From Bacteroidales bacterium (GTDB lineage: Bacteria > Bacteroidota > Bacteroidia > Bacteroidales > UBA932), in NCBI GenBank assembly GCA_022653675.1, contig JALCST010000016.1:1-44938 (forward strand): a stretch of 44,938 nucleotides of DNA. The letters run 5' to 3'. The stretch's first letter is position 1. Every line of letters starts with the position of its first letter. Positions 24,163 through 34,687 of the stretch are shown one piece after another. The notes beneath the pieces were generated by a model, which saw only the letters and a program-made list of their open reading frames with translations, made no database searches and was not told the DNA's origin. Position numbers and translations under genes: made by a program.

Positions 24163-26811
24163 ATGGAATTACCAGCGAAATACAATCCGGCGGAGACCGA
24201 AGACAAATGGTACGCCTATTGGATAGAGAATAAGTTCTTTCATTCCGAACCCGATGAAAGGGAACCTTTTACGATAGTCATCCCTCCTCCGAATGTGACG
24301 GGTGTGCTGCATATGGGACACATGCTGAACAATACCCTGCAGGATGTTCTCGTAAGACGTGCCCGCATGAAGGGAAAGAATGCTTGCTGGGTACCGGGTA
24401 CCGATCATGCAAGCATAGCAACTGAGGCGAAGGTAGTTGCGAAATTGAAGGAGAATGGGATAGAGAAGAGCAGCCTTACGCGGGAGAAATTCCTCGAATA
24501 TGCATGGGATTGGCGCAACGAACACGGTGGGATAATCCTCAAACAGTTGAGAAAGCTCGGTGCCTCTTGCGATTGGGACAGGACTCGCTTTACGATGGAT
24601 CCTGACATGACTCGCGCCGTCATCAATACATTCGTCTATTTTTATAAGAAGGGAATGATCTACAGGGGAGTCCGTATGGTCAACTGGGATCCCGAAGGAC
24701 ATACTGCGGTCAGCGACGAAGAGGTTATCCACAAGGATGTGGCGTCACACCTTTATTATTTGAAGTATCCCATCGCAGACGGGAATCACAGGCCGACGTC
24801 GGAATATGTAACCATAGCCACCACTCGTCCGGAGACCATAATGGCCGATGCTGCGGTATGCATAAACCCTGAGGACGAAAGGTATCGCGGACTGCGTGGT
24901 AAAACCATATTTATTCCTCTTATAAACAGGGAAATCCCTATAATAGAGGATCCCTATGTGGAAATAGGATTCGGTACCGGCTGCCTCAAGGTGACCCCCG
25001 CTCACGATGTAAACGATTATGAAATCGGGTTGCGCCACAATTTGCCGGTGATTTCTATAATAGACGACCACGGAAAGTTGAATGGGAATGCTAGGATACT
25101 TGTCGGGGAAGATAGGTTTGCGGCACGAAAGAAAATCGTAAAAATGCTAGAGAATGCCGGGTTTCTGCTCAGGGTCGAGGATTATACATCGCCTGTCGGT
25201 TTCTCGGAACGTACTAATGCCGTCATAGAACCCATGCTTTCGAAACAGTGGTTCCTGAAAATGGATTCTCTTTCAAAACGGGCGCTTTCGTATGTCGAGG
25301 ACGGCAGTATAAGGATGATTCCGGACAAGTTCAAGAACGTATACCGCCACTGGATGGAAACCGCCCACGACTGGTGTATCTCAAGGCAGCTCTGGTGGGG
25401 ACAGCAAATTCCGGCATATTATCTTCCAGATGGAAGGTTCGTCGTCGAATCCACAAGGGAAGAGGCTCTAAAAGCCGCCCGAAAACTGGATCCGTCCATA
25501 AAGGATGAGGATCTCAAGCAGGACGAGGATGTTCTCGATACATGGTTTTCGTCTTGGCTTTGGCCTATTTCAGTGTTTGATCCCGACATGCCCGGGCATC
25601 CCGATCACAAGCCTAACAGGGACCTTGCATACTATTTTCCTACTGACGACCTTGTAACCGCTCCGGAAATCCTGTTTTTCTGGGTTGCGAGAATGGTCAT
25701 GTCTTCGGACGAGTTCATGCATACTTTTCCTTTCAGGAATGTTTACCTGACAGGCATAGTACGGGATAAACTCGGGAGGAAGATGTCCAAGCAACTTGGC
25801 AATTCCCCTGACCCAGTAATGTTGATGCAGAAATATGGTGCCGACGGCGTACGTCTCGGTATGCTTCTTTGCAGCAGTGCCGGGAACGACATCTTGTACG
25901 ACGATTCGCAGGTGGAACAGGGAAGGAATTTCTGCAACAAAATCTGGAATGCCTTCCGTCTCGTAAACGGCTGGAAAAAGAAGGACGGGTCTCAGCCAGC
26001 TGAATGTGCTGCAGCCGTAAAATGGTTCGGATACCGTTTGGACCAGAGCATAGAAGAGATAGATGACCTGTTCGACAAGTTCCGCATCAGCGAGGCTGGA
26101 ATGTGCGTTTACAGGCTTTTCTGGGACGATTTCTGTTCCTGGTATCTGGAAATCGTAAAACCTTCCTACGGAGAACCCGTCGATTGCTTGACATTCGATT
26201 CGACCTTGGATTATTTCGACAAACTGCTGAAGTTGATACATCCCTTCATGCCTTTCATAACCGAGGAATTATGGCATGACATTGCGGAACGCAAGGATGG
26301 CGAAACCATTATGCTCCAGAGAATGCCTGAAGCAGGTAGATACGATGCCTCATATCTGGAATCGTTCCAGATATGCAAGGGGGCGGTCCAGGGTATGCGT
26401 GCCGTCAGACAGGAGAAAGGCATATCTCCCAAGGTTGCTTTGAACCTGAGGATATCGGGTCCATTTGATGGGGGGCTTATCCCAGTATTGCGGAAACTCG
26501 AGAATATCGGTGGAATAGATATGGCGGAATCTTTCGATGAAAATATGGCGGGACAGGCATTCATGGTAGGCACGACTCAATTTTTCGTGCCGCTGGAAGG
26601 AATGGTAGACGTCGCTGCCGAAATCCGGAAGGCTGAGGTGGAAATAAGACACTACGAGAGTTTCCTTTCCGGAGTCAATGCGAAGCTTTCGAATGAGCAG
26701 TTCATAGCCCATGCTCCGGAGCAGGTGGTGGAATTGGAGAGGAAGAAGAAAAGCGACGCGATGCAAAAGATAGAAAATTTGCATTCGATTGTAGAGAAAC
26801 TTAAAAAGTAA
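24163..26811 (+). CDS. valS: Valyl-tRNA synthetase
   Basis: An 882-residue class I aminoacyl-tRNA synthetase charging tRNA-Val. The opening ELPAKYNPAETEDKWYAYW is typical of ValRS. The HIGH-like signature is LHMGHMLNN (near 49), the editing domain contains TIATTRPETIMADAAV, and the KMSKS-like motif is KMSKQLGNSPDP (near 540). A C-terminal coiled-coil arm covers about 820-882. Start ATG 24163 is chosen over an in-frame ATG at 24136, which lies inside the -7 promoter element. It heads a tight plus-strand run: ValS, calcium ATPase, TatA, TatC and ABC-F. Confidence 0.97.
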   Translation: MELPAKYNPAETEDKWYAYWIENKFFHSEPDEREPFTIVIPPPNVTGVLHMGHMLNNTLQDVLVRRARMKGKNACWVPGTDHASIATEAKVVAKLKENGIEKSSLTREKFLEYAWDWRNEHGGIILKQLRKLGASCDWDRTRFTMDPDMTRAVINTFVYFYKKGMIYRGVRMVNWDPEGHTAVSDEEVIHKDVASHLYYLKYPIADGNHRPTSEYVTIATTRPETIMADAAVCINPEDERYRGLRGKTIFIPLINREIPIIEDPYVEIGFGTGCLKVTPAHDVNDYEIGLRHNLPVISIIDDHGKLNGNARILVGEDRFAARKKIVKMLENAGFLLRVEDYTSPVGFSERTNAVIEPMLSKQWFLKMDSLSKRALSYVEDGSIRMIPDKFKNVYRHWMETAHDWCISRQLWWGQQIPAYYLPDGRFVVESTREEALKAARKLDPSIKDEDLKQDEDVLDTWFSSWLWPISVFDPDMPGHPDHKPNRDLAYYFPTDDLVTAPEILFFWVARMVMSSDEFMHTFPFRNVYLTGIVRDKLGRKMSKQLGNSPDPVMLMQKYGADGVRLGMLLCSSAGNDILYDDSQVEQGRNFCNKIWNAFRLVNGWKKKDGSQPAECAAAVKWFGYRLDQSIEEIDDLFDKFRISEAGMCVYRLFWDDFCSWYLEIVKPSYGEPVDCLTFDSTLDYFDKLLKLIHPFMPFITEELWHDIAERKDGETIMLQRMPEAGRYDASYLESFQICKGAVQGMRAVRQEKGISPKVALNLRISGPFDGGLIPVLRKLENIGGIDMAESFDENMAGQAFMVGTTQFFVPLEGMVDVAAEIRKAEVEIRHYESFLSGVNAKLSNEQFIAHAPEQVVELERKKKSDAMQKIENLHSIVEKLKK

Positions 26812-26818
26812 GGGAAAT

Positions 26819-29503
26819 GTGACTCAAGACAGGGGGCTGACATCCGAAGAGGCTCGTAAAAGCCGTGAAATGAACGGTGCCAATGTTTTGACACCGAAGG
26901 CTAGGATGCATTGGCTGCATTCTTTCCTGCAGAAATTCAAGGATCCGACCATAATGCTGCTGCTAGGAGCGACGGCATTATGTTTCGTTCTTGGTTATTT
27001 CCAGGGTTCATTTACGGAAAGCATCGCAATATTAGTTGCCGTCCTGCTGGCTATCCTGATTTCATCCGTCTCAGAACTGCGCGCGGGTAAGGAGTTCGAC
27101 GAGATAAACCGCATTGACGACAGGACAATGGCCAAGGTGCTTCGGGACGGGAGATCGGAAAATATACCGGTCCAGGAAATAGTCGTGGGGGATATAGTGA
27201 TCCTTGAACAGGGGTGCGAAGTTCCAGCCGACGGGGAACTCATCGATGCCATAAACATGATCGTAAACGAATCCACCCTCAACGGGGAATCAGTTCCGTC
27301 AGTAAAGACTGTTGATGTCCCTTCAGATGAAGATGATGACGGTCGGGAAGGAGGTGGAGACGAAACCTCGGGTGCGTATTCCAGAAATTTCGTGTACCGC
27401 GGAACTTCAGTGGTACAAGGAAGTGGTGTAATGAAAGTTACCGCTGTGGGGAACGATACTGAAATAGGTATTACGGCACGACAGGCTTCGGTGGAAAATC
27501 CCGATTTTTCCCCTCTCAAAACCCAGATGGACAAGTTAAGCCGCCTGATTGGCATAATAGGAATTGTCGTTTCCATCCTTATTTTCATGATTTTGCTTAC
27601 GCGCGGATTCGTGACGGGAGAAATTACTAAGGGATTCTCAAGATCCAATGTTACCCTTGTAACGAAATTCCTTATGCTTTCCATAACCATACTTATAGTT
27701 GCCGTGCCTGAAGGACTTGCCATGGCTATATCGCTTTCTTTAGCTTATTCCATGAGAAAGATGAGCAAGAACGACGCCCTGATGCGAAGGATGCCGGCAT
27801 GTGAAACCATGGGCACGGTGACGGTCCTTTGCGTTGACAAGACCGGCACGATGACGAAAAACAGAATGAGCGTTCAATATTGTTCCATACCGCTTTCTCC
27901 GCGTATAGCAGAAGCTATCGCTTCCAACTCATCCGCTACCCTTGAAATCAAAACAAGCAAAGGGGATGAAGATAATCCCGTCACTGATATAGAGGTACAG
28001 GGCAATGCCACGGAAGGCGCACTTCTGACCTATCTTTACAGAAACGGTTATGATTATCGTCAATATAGGTCGGGCGGATACCAGATCCAGCATATCCTTT
28101 TTTCTCCGGACAACAAGTTTACCGCATCCATAGTCGACAGCGAATTCATTGCTTCCGTGGGTAAGGATAACCTGATGCTATATGTCAAGGGTAACGAAGA
28201 TTCGGTTCTTTCTCATTGCGCATTGGGCGATGATGAAAGAGGAAACATAGAGGAAGACATAGACGATTACGAGCGCAAGGGCATGAAGATCGTGGTTTTC
28301 GCAGAAGCCTCGATGTCGAAATCACAAAAGGGAATATCCATTGGAGAGATAGTGAATGAGGCCTTTTCAGGTGGCAACGAGTATGTTTCAAGGCTGAAGT
28401 ACGTTGGGTTCGTGGCAATAGCCGATCCTTTAAGGAAAGATGTGAAAATGGCTGTCAAGTCATGCGACTATGCCGGCATAGAGATAAAGATGATAACTGG
28501 GGATAATTCGCTTACATCCCGCGAGATTGCAGTCGAAGCAGGAATAATGACCCCGTACGATGACGAAGACTGCGTCATCACTGGAATGGAATTCGCCGAA
28601 ATGGATGACGATGATGCCCTCGAAGCCGCACGCCACATCAAAGTCATGTCCAAGGCCAGGCCATCTGACAAGCTTAAACTTGTAAAGGTGCTGCAAAATG
28701 ACGGGGAAGTGGTCGCAGTTACCGGTGACGGCACGAATGACGCTCCTGCCCTCAATTTCGCCAATGTCGGCATCTCTATGGGGACCGGTACCGCCGTTGC
28801 GAAGGAAGCTAGCGACATAATCCTTTTGGACGATTCTCTGTCTACTATAGTCTCTATAGTAAGGTGGGGAAGGTCTCTTTACCTCAATATCCAGAAATAT
28901 CTTCTTTTCCAATTGACCATCAATTTTGTGGCTCTTTTCACCGCATTGGCCGGACCTGTAATCGGAATAGAGATGCCGCTGACGGTCATGCAGATGTTGT
29001 GGATAAATATTATCATGGGTACTTTTGCGGCGGTGGCATTGGCTTCAGAACCGTCCGACGTTTCCGTACTGAAGGCGAAGCCGCGCAATATGTCCGATTT
29101 CATCGTGACAAAAGAGATTTTCAAGAAAATCGTAAGCCAGGGATTATTCTTCATAATAGTTGCGTTGGTGCTTTTGGGAGTGCTCGCTCCGGCCGACAGG
29201 CACGGCTATTCCATCTTCTTTACGGCTTTCTTCCTTATGCAATACTGGAATCTCTTTAACGTAAGGACTTTAGGAAGCGACAATTCTGCATTCAGAAATC
29301 TTTTCAAGAATTGGACATTCGTAATAATCGTGTTTTTGATTCTGCTATTGCAGATTTTCGTCGTGCAATTTGGCGGAGATTTCTTCAGGACAGCCCCACT
29401 TTCCATGAAAGAGTGGTCTATTTTGTTAATTTCTACCTCTTTTGTTTTGTGGATTGGAGAGTTTATGCGATTTTTGCATAGAAATAGTCATAAAAGGGAT
29501 TAA
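26819..29503 (+). CDS. P-type calcium-transporting ATPase (PMCA-like)
   Basis: An 894-residue P2-type cation pump in the inner membrane. In order: N-terminal cation-ATPase domain, two spans around 40-80, an actuator domain with [12 protein letters not shown], a [16 protein letters not shown] span supplying ligands, the phosphorylation motif DKTGTMTKN (near 340), an N-domain, [10 protein letters not shown] (near 636) and four to six C-terminal spans. The PEGL and later [12 protein letters not shown] segments fit calcium export of the PMCA type. The start is GTG at 26819, 7 bases after valS; no ATG is suitably placed. An Asp/Glu-rich insert near 170-180 is unusual. Confidence 0.9.
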   Translation: MTQDRGLTSEEARKSREMNGANVLTPKARMHWLHSFLQKFKDPTIMLLLGATALCFVLGYFQGSFTESIAILVAVLLAILISSVSELRAGKEFDEINRIDDRTMAKVLRDGRSENIPVQEIVVGDIVILEQGCEVPADGELIDAINMIVNESTLNGESVPSVKTVDVPSDEDDDGREGGGDETSGAYSRNFVYRGTSVVQGSGVMKVTAVGNDTEIGITARQASVENPDFSPLKTQMDKLSRLIGIIGIVVSILIFMILLTRGFVTGEITKGFSRSNVTLVTKFLMLSITILIVAVPEGLAMAISLSLAYSMRKMSKNDALMRRMPACETMGTVTVLCVDKTGTMTKNRMSVQYCSIPLSPRIAEAIASNSSATLEIKTSKGDEDNPVTDIEVQGNATEGALLTYLYRNGYDYRQYRSGGYQIQHILFSPDNKFTASIVDSEFIASVGKDNLMLYVKGNEDSVLSHCALGDDERGNIEEDIDDYERKGMKIVVFAEASMSKSQKGISIGEIVNEAFSGGNEYVSRLKYVGFVAIADPLRKDVKMAVKSCDYAGIEIKMITGDNSLTSREIAVEAGIMTPYDDEDCVITGMEFAEMDDDDALEAARHIKVMSKARPSDKLKLVKVLQNDGEVVAVTGDGTNDAPALNFANVGISMGTGTAVAKEASDIILLDDSLSTIVSIVRWGRSLYLNIQKYLLFQLTINFVALFTALAGPVIGIEMPLTVMQMLWINIIMGTFAAVALASEPSDVSVLKAKPRNMSDFIVTKEIFKKIVSQGLFFIIVALVLLGVLAPADRHGYSIFFTAFFLMQYWNLFNVRTLGSDNSAFRNLFKNWTFVIIVFLILLLQIFVVQFGGDFFRTAPLSMKEWSILLISTSFVLWIGEFMRFLHRNSHKRD

Positions 29504-29504
29504 G

Positions 29505-29759
29505 ATGCATAACTTGTTATTATTCGGCACTATCGGTTGGGCTGAGATTTTAATCATCGCTTTTCTTATTCTTCTTCTTTTCGGAGGGAAAAAAATTCCC
29601 GAACTCATGAAGGGGTTGGGCAAAGGCGTCAAGAGCTTCAAGGAGGGGGTGAAAGGAATCGAAGATGAAGCCAATGTAGTCATCGATGACGATGATGACA
29701 AAGACGCAAAAAAGAAAAACGTCGGGAAAAACGATGCGGACGAATCGAAAAAAGAGTGA
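29505..29759 (+). CDS. tatA: Sec-independent translocase subunit TatA
   Basis: An 84-residue TatA protein. One N-terminal span (about 10-25, [24 protein letters not shown] in outline) is followed by the amphipathic helix with the FGGKKIPEL hinge and [11 protein letters not shown]. The tail is a very acidic then lysine-rich stretch (five Asp in a row). It polymerises to form the pore for folded proteins. The start is ATG 29505, one base after the ATPase stop; longer upstream in-frame starts would disrupt the N-terminal helix. No tatB is present, as usual in this phylum. tatC follows with overlap. Confidence 0.93.
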   Translation: MHNLLLFGTIGWAEILIIAFLILLLFGGKKIPELMKGLGKGVKSFKEGVKGIEDEANVVIDDDDDKDAKKKNVGKNDADESKKE

Positions 29760-30591
29760 TGCCAATACTGTAAAGATGACTTTCTGGGAACATCTCGATG
29801 AACTTCGAAAGGTCATCGTGAATTCCCTGATTGCCGTTACCATAGTAATGGTGGCGGTTTTTTTTGCCAAGGACATACTTTTCAAAATAGTTCTCGCACC
29901 TACGGACAGCAATTTTGCGTTGTACAAGGGATTTAATGCGGTGTTGGGGCTGTTCCATCTCAGTCCGATCGAACCGTTCCACATACAACTCATAAACATA
30001 AATGTTACCGCGCAATTCTTCATACATATGAGAATCGCCATGGATTTTGCGCTGGTACTGACCGCACCGTTTGTCTTTTACGAATTATGGACATTCATCC
30101 GTCCTGCTCTCTATTCCAAGGAGATAAAGGCCGTGAAGAAATCATTCGGTTTCGCTGCGATTCTCTTCTATATTGGTATTCTGGTCGGTTATTTTCTCAT
30201 ATTCCCCTTGACATTGAGGTTTCTGGGGACGTACCAAGTCTCTTGGTCCGTCCCTAACACCCTTTCGCTCAACTCATATATAAGCATGTTCGTATCGATG
30301 ATTTTCATAATGGGGATAATTTTCGAGATGCCTTGCCTTGCGGCGTTGCTTTCCCGTTTTGGAATAATAAACAAGCAGATGATGAAGAAATACCGCAAGC
30401 ATGCTGCGGTGATACTTATGGTTATTGCAGCAATAATCACCCCATCCGGTGATGCCGTGACGCTGCTTTTCGTCTTCGTGCCATTGTATCTGTTATACGA
30501 ATTGAGCATAGTGGTTTGCCGTTCCAAGAAAGAGGACGAGGATGAAGATGAAAATGAAGGAAAGGAAATTTTAGCTGTCCATAGGAAATGA
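29734..30591 (+). CDS. tatC: Twin-arginine translocase subunit TatC
   Basis: A 285-residue polytopic receptor of the Tat system. The cytoplasmic N-terminus has the diagnostic [12 protein letters not shown], followed by six predicted spans and the conserved [16 protein letters not shown] segment (here [12 protein letters not shown]) and [13 protein letters not shown]. The acidic tail ([12 protein letters not shown]) is notable. ATG 29734 is used here, overlapping tatA by 26 bases; ATG 29776, just before [10 protein letters not shown], is an alternative that gives 271 residues. Its stop overlaps the ABC-F start by 4 bases. With TatA it would export folded, often cofactor-containing, proteins. 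Confidence 0.92.
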   Translation: MRTNRKKSDANTVKMTFWEHLDELRKVIVNSLIAVTIVMVAVFFAKDILFKIVLAPTDSNFALYKGFNAVLGLFHLSPIEPFHIQLININVTAQFFIHMRIAMDFALVLTAPFVFYELWTFIRPALYSKEIKAVKKSFGFAAILFYIGILVGYFLIFPLTLRFLGTYQVSWSVPNTLSLNSYISMFVSMIFIMGIIFEMPCLAALLSRFGIINKQMMKKYRKHAAVILMVIAAIITPSGDAVTLLFVFVPLYLLYELSIVVCRSKKEDEDEDENEGKEILAVHRK

Positions 30592-32543
30592 TTTCAATAA
30601 ATGGAATAACTGTCTCTTTTGGAGCATATACTCTTCTCGATAATGTGAGTTTCCACATTTCAGACAAGGAGAAGGTAGGCCTTGTCGGAAAGAACGGAGC
30701 AGGGAAGAGCACGATTATGAAAATAATAATGGGGGAACAGACTCCTGCCAGCGGCTCTGTTACCAAGCCGAACGGCATCGACATAGGTTACCTGCCCCAG
30801 ATAATGGAACATCATCACGGACATTCGGTCATTGAAGAGGCATTGAGTGCCTTTGAAGAATTGAACAGATTGAATGCTAAGTTGGAAGGGATAAAAGTTG
30901 AGCTTGCCGAAAGGACCGATTACGAATCGAATGGTTATTTGCACATTATCTCTGAAATGAACGAGGTGAGCGACAGGATAGCCTGTTACGGAAACGAAAC
31001 CCCCAGGGTCCGGGCGGAAAAGGTATTGCTCGGACTAGGATTCAAACCTTATGAATTGGACCGTCTTACGGATACTTTCAGCCAGGGTTGGAACATGCGT
31101 ATCGAACTTGCCAAGGTCTTGCTCAGAAATCCCGATGTCATACTGCTAGATGAACCTACAAATCATCTAGACATAGAATCCATACAATGGCTCGAGGATT
31201 ACCTTAAGACTTTCGGGGGGTCGCTCGTGCTTATTTCTCACGACCGACGCTTCCTGGACAGTTGCACCACTCGTACTATTGAGATCGTATTGGGACACAT
31301 ATACGATTACAAGGCTTCATACAGCCATTTCATCGAATTGAGAAAGGAGAGGATAGCCCAGCAGAAGGCGGCATATGAAAACCAACAGAGGATGATCGAG
31401 AAAACCGAGGATTTTATCGCGAAGTTTCGCTATAAGCCAACTAAGAGCAACCAGGTCCAGTCCAGGATCAAAGCTCTGGACAAAATCGACCGTATTGAAA
31501 TGGATGAGGAGGATTTGTCGCAGATCAATTTCAAATTTCCGCCTGCACCGCGGTCAGGGGATGCCGTATTCACTGCCGAAGATGTGAAAGCGGGCTATGT
31601 CTGTGACGATCCAGACGATCCCAGGGTAGAAGATGGGATGAAGATAGTGCTCCGCGATTCCAACCTGATGGTCAGGAGAGGGGAAAAAGTAGCTTTTGTA
31701 GGTAGAAATGGGGAGGGAAAAACTACTATGTTGAGGGTTATCGTCGGAGAATTACCTGTCCTTGAAGGGAAAGCATCCTTGGGATATAACGTTGATTTAG
31801 GATACTATGCTCAGAATCAGGAGGATATCTTGGACAAGAGCGATACTGTCTATGATACTTTGGATAAAGTGGCGGTTGGAGATATACGTTTTCGTCTTAA
31901 GGACATTCTCGGTTCGTTCCTTTTTCACGGTGAGGATGTCGACAAGAAAGTGGCGGTTTTGAGCGGAGGAGAACGTTCCCGCCTTGCTATGGCCAAGTTG
32001 ATAGTCCGTCCCCACAATTTGCTCGCACTAGACGAACCGACAAACCATATGGACATACGCAGCAAGGAGGTGGTCAAAAATGCCCTGAAAAGATTCGACG
32101 GCACTCTGATTATCGTTTCACACGACAGGGCATTCCTGGATGGTCTGGTTGATGTCATTTATGAATTCAGGGACGGCGAAATCAGAAAGAACCTAGGGGG
32201 AATAGACGATTTCATGCGTCGGAAGAAGATAGAAAGCATGGCTGAATTCGAGAGGGAAGAGATCGAATTGAAGGTTGCAAACGAAAAAAAAGATATTGCG
32301 AAAGAAATTTCAGTGAATGCTGAAGGTACTATGTCTCGGGAAAAACAGCGTGAAGAGAGGAGGAAAGAGAATAAACGCAAGCGCCTCGAGAGTGAAATAG
32401 ACAAACTCGAAAGGAAAATGAAAGAGATGGAGTCAGTCCTTTCGGCACCCACTCCTCAAACGGATATAATGCAGCTTACCCGCGACTATCTCGAACTCAA
32501 GCGTGATGTCGATGCAAAGACCGATGAATGGGCTTCGCTGTAA
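30588..32543 (+). CDS. ABC-F family ATP-binding protein
   Basis: A 651-residue cytoplasmic ABC-F protein with two nucleotide-binding domains and no membrane part. Domain 1: Walker A VGKNGAGKST (near 34), signature FSQGWNMRIELAK, Walker B LLDEPTNHLDIES. Then a linker (about 240-310) with the basic P-site tRNA-interaction motif region. Domain 2: Walker A VGRNGEGKTT (near 371), signature LSGGERSRLAMAK, LALDEPTNHMDIRS. A charged C-terminal coiled coil (about 560-651) ends it. Such proteins act on ribosomes, as translation factors or in resistance. The Uup/EttA-like length suggests a housekeeping factor. It overlaps tatC by 4 bases. Confidence 0.92.
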   Translation: MISINGITVSFGAYTLLDNVSFHISDKEKVGLVGKNGAGKSTIMKIIMGEQTPASGSVTKPNGIDIGYLPQIMEHHHGHSVIEEALSAFEELNRLNAKLEGIKVELAERTDYESNGYLHIISEMNEVSDRIACYGNETPRVRAEKVLLGLGFKPYELDRLTDTFSQGWNMRIELAKVLLRNPDVILLDEPTNHLDIESIQWLEDYLKTFGGSLVLISHDRRFLDSCTTRTIEIVLGHIYDYKASYSHFIELRKERIAQQKAAYENQQRMIEKTEDFIAKFRYKPTKSNQVQSRIKALDKIDRIEMDEEDLSQINFKFPPAPRSGDAVFTAEDVKAGYVCDDPDDPRVEDGMKIVLRDSNLMVRRGEKVAFVGRNGEGKTTMLRVIVGELPVLEGKASLGYNVDLGYYAQNQEDILDKSDTVYDTLDKVAVGDIRFRLKDILGSFLFHGEDVDKKVAVLSGGERSRLAMAKLIVRPHNLLALDEPTNHMDIRSKEVVKNALKRFDGTLIIVSHDRAFLDGLVDVIYEFRDGEIRKNLGGIDDFMRRKKIESMAEFEREEIELKVANEKKDIAKEISVNAEGTMSREKQREERRKENKRKRLESEIDKLERKMKEMESVLSAPTPQTDIMQLTRDYLELKRDVDAKTDEWASL

Positions 32544-32564
32544 CCTCACGTATTCTTTTATAAG

Positions 32565-32598
32565 AAAATGCCCGGTTCTTGCAACCGGGCATTTTCAC
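32565..32598. terminator. Bidirectional terminator between the ABC-F gene and the head-GIN gene
   Basis: A perfect 13-bp stem, AAAATGCCCGGTT (32565-32577) with AACCGGGCATTTT (32583-32595), and a CTTGC loop. The stem ends in A/T runs on both sides, so it serves both converging units. Confidence 0.9.
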
Positions 32599-32628
32599 CT
32601 TATAAACTAACAGATGATGTTTTTGATG

Positions 32629-33522
32629 CTATTTTATGGCTTTGACGGATGCTGCCCCAGAAATGGAAAGCGGATTGATGTGGAGTTTGTCGTTGTCGAC
32701 ATAATATACTGATGAGACTCCGCTGACGTTCAGCCTTAGATTCTTGACTGGATTTACGGTTGCTTTTGAGACTCCTGAAATATCAACTGAAATGTTTTCG
32801 GATTCCAGTCCGCTTGCATTGACGCTGCTTACTCCGGAAATGTCGAAAGTTGAGTTGATGGCAGAGCCGTTGATATTTATTCTCGATTCCCCTGTAACTT
32901 CCCCTTTTATGTCCAAGTATTTGCCCGAAATGTTCAAAGTGGAGGATCCATTAACTTCGAACTCGAGTTTGTCTGCATTCCCTGAGATGTCGGCTTTCGA
33001 TATGCCCGATATTTCCGTAGAAAAGCTTTTCCATGATCCGGTCATCTTGATCGAAGTTGTCCCGTTCAATTCTAGATCGGCCCTTCTTGCGTTGATGGAT
33101 AGCCCGTCCACTTTGCTCCCTCCTGAAATTTCACAGTCGAAATCCGTATCGGGTTGATCGAAGACCCCTGATGCTTCCAGTTGAACCATTCCGGAAAGTT
33201 CGAGGTTTTGCAGGGATGGCATCGTCACATAAGCTATAAGTTTCTGCCTTTTCATAGCACGCATCTTGACCGGCATTTTGCTGTAATTTATTTTGAGTAC
33301 CAGGCTGTTATCCTTTACTTCGACGATTACGTACTTAAAATATTCATCGTTGACGTCCAGTTTTAACGAACAGTTTGGCCCCTGTGTCAGCTTTACTTCG
33401 TAGACACTGCTGACTTCGAGAGAATTGAATGGTTTGAGGTTATCGTAGGTTTTTTCGATGGCGTTTGCCGGAATTACGGAGCACAAAATAAAGGCTCCAA
33501 GAATGATTGCAGTTTTTTTCAT
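32629..33522 (-). CDS. Head-GIN domain (DUF2807) secreted protein
   Basis: A 297-residue secreted protein with signal peptide MKKTAIILGAFILCSVIPANA (cleavage near 21). The mature part is a repetitive beta-helix-like domain of the DUF2807 type: about ten short turns of the form S-x-x-x-hydrophobic-x-GxSxxN, including LELSGMVQLEASG, CEISGGSKVDG and DISGVSSVNASG. The fold may be an auto-transporter-like adhesin or a periplasmic scaffold; the function is unknown. It is last in an operon with an ECF sigma factor and a single-span protein, so envelope stress control is a fair inference. A 15-base gap separates it from the preceding gene. Confidence 0.85.
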   Translation of the reverse strand: MKKTAIILGAFILCSVIPANAIEKTYDNLKPFNSLEVSSVYEVKLTQGPNCSLKLDVNDEYFKYVIVEVKDNSLVLKINYSKMPVKMRAMKRQKLIAYVTMPSLQNLELSGMVQLEASGVFDQPDTDFDCEISGGSKVDGLSINARRADLELNGTTSIKMTGSWKSFSTEISGISKADISGNADKLEFEVNGSSTLNISGKYLDIKGEVTGESRININGSAINSTFDISGVSSVNASGLESENISVDISGVSKATVNPVKNLRLNVSGVSSVYYVDNDKLHINPLSISGAASVKAIK

Positions 33523-33537
33523 TGTATTTATAATTAA

Positions 33538-34038
33538 TTATTGATCATTGGTTTTTTCTCTTGCATATGACAGAAGCTCACGTACGGCTTCAAGCTTGGT
33601 ACCGTAGTATTTTGAAAGCATTTCTTTCTTTTGTTCAGTGGATAGATAGTCAGGCAACTGTTCTTCCATGTGGATCGGTTCAGAAGTTATGTTGATCAAT
33701 GTAGCATTGATCTGGCAATATTCAGTTTTGCCCATTTGCGGGCTCATCCTTGCAATTTCTTCCGTCACATCGCCGACCTTATCCATATATTTGGCATAGA
33801 TCTGATAGTCTCCCTTGCCATTAGCGATGTTAGAAATATAGAGCAGCGAACCCGTAGTGATTACAATCGCAAGGCAGGCTGCGACCGTGGCCAATTTCCA
33901 GCGGTGAACCAACTTTTTCCCTCCATCATTACGTTCATGTGATAGCTTATTCTCGAAACGTTCCAGGTTCCCGGCGGGAACCTCTTCGGTATCAAGATTT
34001 CTACTGTATTTTCGTATTTTTTCTTCAAATCCGTCCAT
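33538..34038 (-). CDS. Single-span membrane protein, probable sigma-factor partner
   Basis: A 166-residue protein. A charged cytoplasmic N-terminus of about 48 residues is followed by one transmembrane helix (about 49-70, LATVAACLAIVITTGSLLYI) and a periplasmic C-terminal region of about 95 residues. It starts 3 bases downstream of the ECF sigma gene, the classic anti-sigma position, and the topology fits. I see no zinc-binding HxxxCxxC motif, so it is not a ZAS-type anti-sigma. No family is recognised. The role is inferred from context. Confidence 0.72.
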   Translation of the reverse strand: MDGFEEKIRKYSRNLDTEEVPAGNLERFENKLSHERNDGGKKLVHRWKLATVAACLAIVITTGSLLYISNIANGKGDYQIYAKYMDKVGDVTEEIARMSPQMGKTEYCQINATLINITSEPIHMEEQLPDYLSTEQKKEMLSKYYGTKLEAVRELLSYAREKTNDQ

Positions 34039-34041
34039 GGC

Positions 34042-34581
34042 TTATCTTTTTCCAAATTTGCCTACGAGCATTCCGGCCAGCATCTTTTTCCCTCTCATGT
34101 ATTGGCTTCTTACCGTAACGTTCTTTTGTCCGGTTATTGAAGCTATCTCTTCGTAGTCATATCCTTCGAAGAGGAAAAGAGAGAGAACGACGCGATACTT
34201 GTCGGGGAGTTCGGAAACTTTTTCCTTTATTATTCCTATGTCGCGCGAAGGTTCGAAGCTCGAAAGTCCGGAAAAATCGCATTCCTTTGGCTCTTCTTCT
34301 TCCCTTGCATATCTTTCGGCAAACAGCTTGCGGCGCTTGCGGAAACGTAGCCTGTCTATCGCACTCCTTATGCATGTTTTTCGAAGCCAGACGTTCGCTT
34401 GGGCATCAGACATCGGCCTAACATCGTGTTTGCTGTTTGCCTCTGTTGCGGTAATGAATTTGATGATCGTTTCTTGCATTGTATCTTCCGCCTCCATCGG
34501 TTCCTTGAGAATCCGCAGAGCACTGTTGTAAAGTGTTTTACTCCACTTCAAGTAGAATGCGGTTAGCTCCTGGCTTGTCAT
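34042..34581 (-). CDS. ECF-family RNA polymerase sigma factor
   Basis: A 179-residue sigma-70 factor of the ECF type. Region 2 spans about 5-75 (LYNSALRILKEPMEAEDTMQE, WLRKTCIRSAIDRLR) and region 4 about 110-170 (LPDKYRVVLSLFLFEGYDYEEIA, TVRSQYMRGKKMLA). No regions 1 or 3 are present. It heads the operon ECF, single-span protein, head-GIN protein. The promoter upstream looks like the ordinary Bacteroidota type rather than an ECF-specific one. A hydrophobic partner downstream suggests control by membrane sequestration. Confidence 0.92.
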   Translation of the reverse strand: MTSQELTAFYLKWSKTLYNSALRILKEPMEAEDTMQETIIKFITATEANSKHDVRPMSDAQANVWLRKTCIRSAIDRLRFRKRRKLFAERYAREEEEPKECDFSGLSSFEPSRDIGIIKEKVSELPDKYRVVLSLFLFEGYDYEEIASITGQKNVTVRSQYMRGKKMLAGMLVGKFGKR

Positions 34582-34612
34582 TTTCTTCTCTTTTCACCTA
34601 ATTAGACGAATG

Positions 34613-34643
34613 TAAATTTAATCTGTTGCAAAACGGTATCAAA
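34613..34643 (-). promoter_or_regulatory. Promoter of the ECF sigma operon
   Basis: On the minus strand TTTG (34643-34640), 19 bases, then TAAATTTA (34620-34613): spacing is ideal and the -7 element deviates only in its last base. Transcription would begin near 34608, giving a leader of about 27 bases before ATG 34581. Confidence 0.55.
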
Positions 34644-34663
34644 ACGCTGATGTTTTTTTGTAG

Positions 34664-34671
34664 TATATTTG
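34664..34671 (+). promoter_or_regulatory. -7 promoter element for rlmB
   Basis: TATATTTG matches TAnnTTTG and lies 16 bases before ATG 34688. It is divergent from the ECF sigma promoter. No TTTG is seen at the ideal -33 spacing. Confidence 0.6.
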
Positions 34672-34687
34672 CATAAACTGAATTCAA

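Noticed and set aside
26995..27723. Long Ser/Thr-rich frame on the minus strand inside the calcium ATPase gene.
   Set aside because: It is antisense to a well-supported gene, has a low-complexity composition and no recognisable motifs. The same holds for other antisense frames, such as 12441-12926, 20149-20619, 24169-24732, 25570-26241 and 36599-37297.
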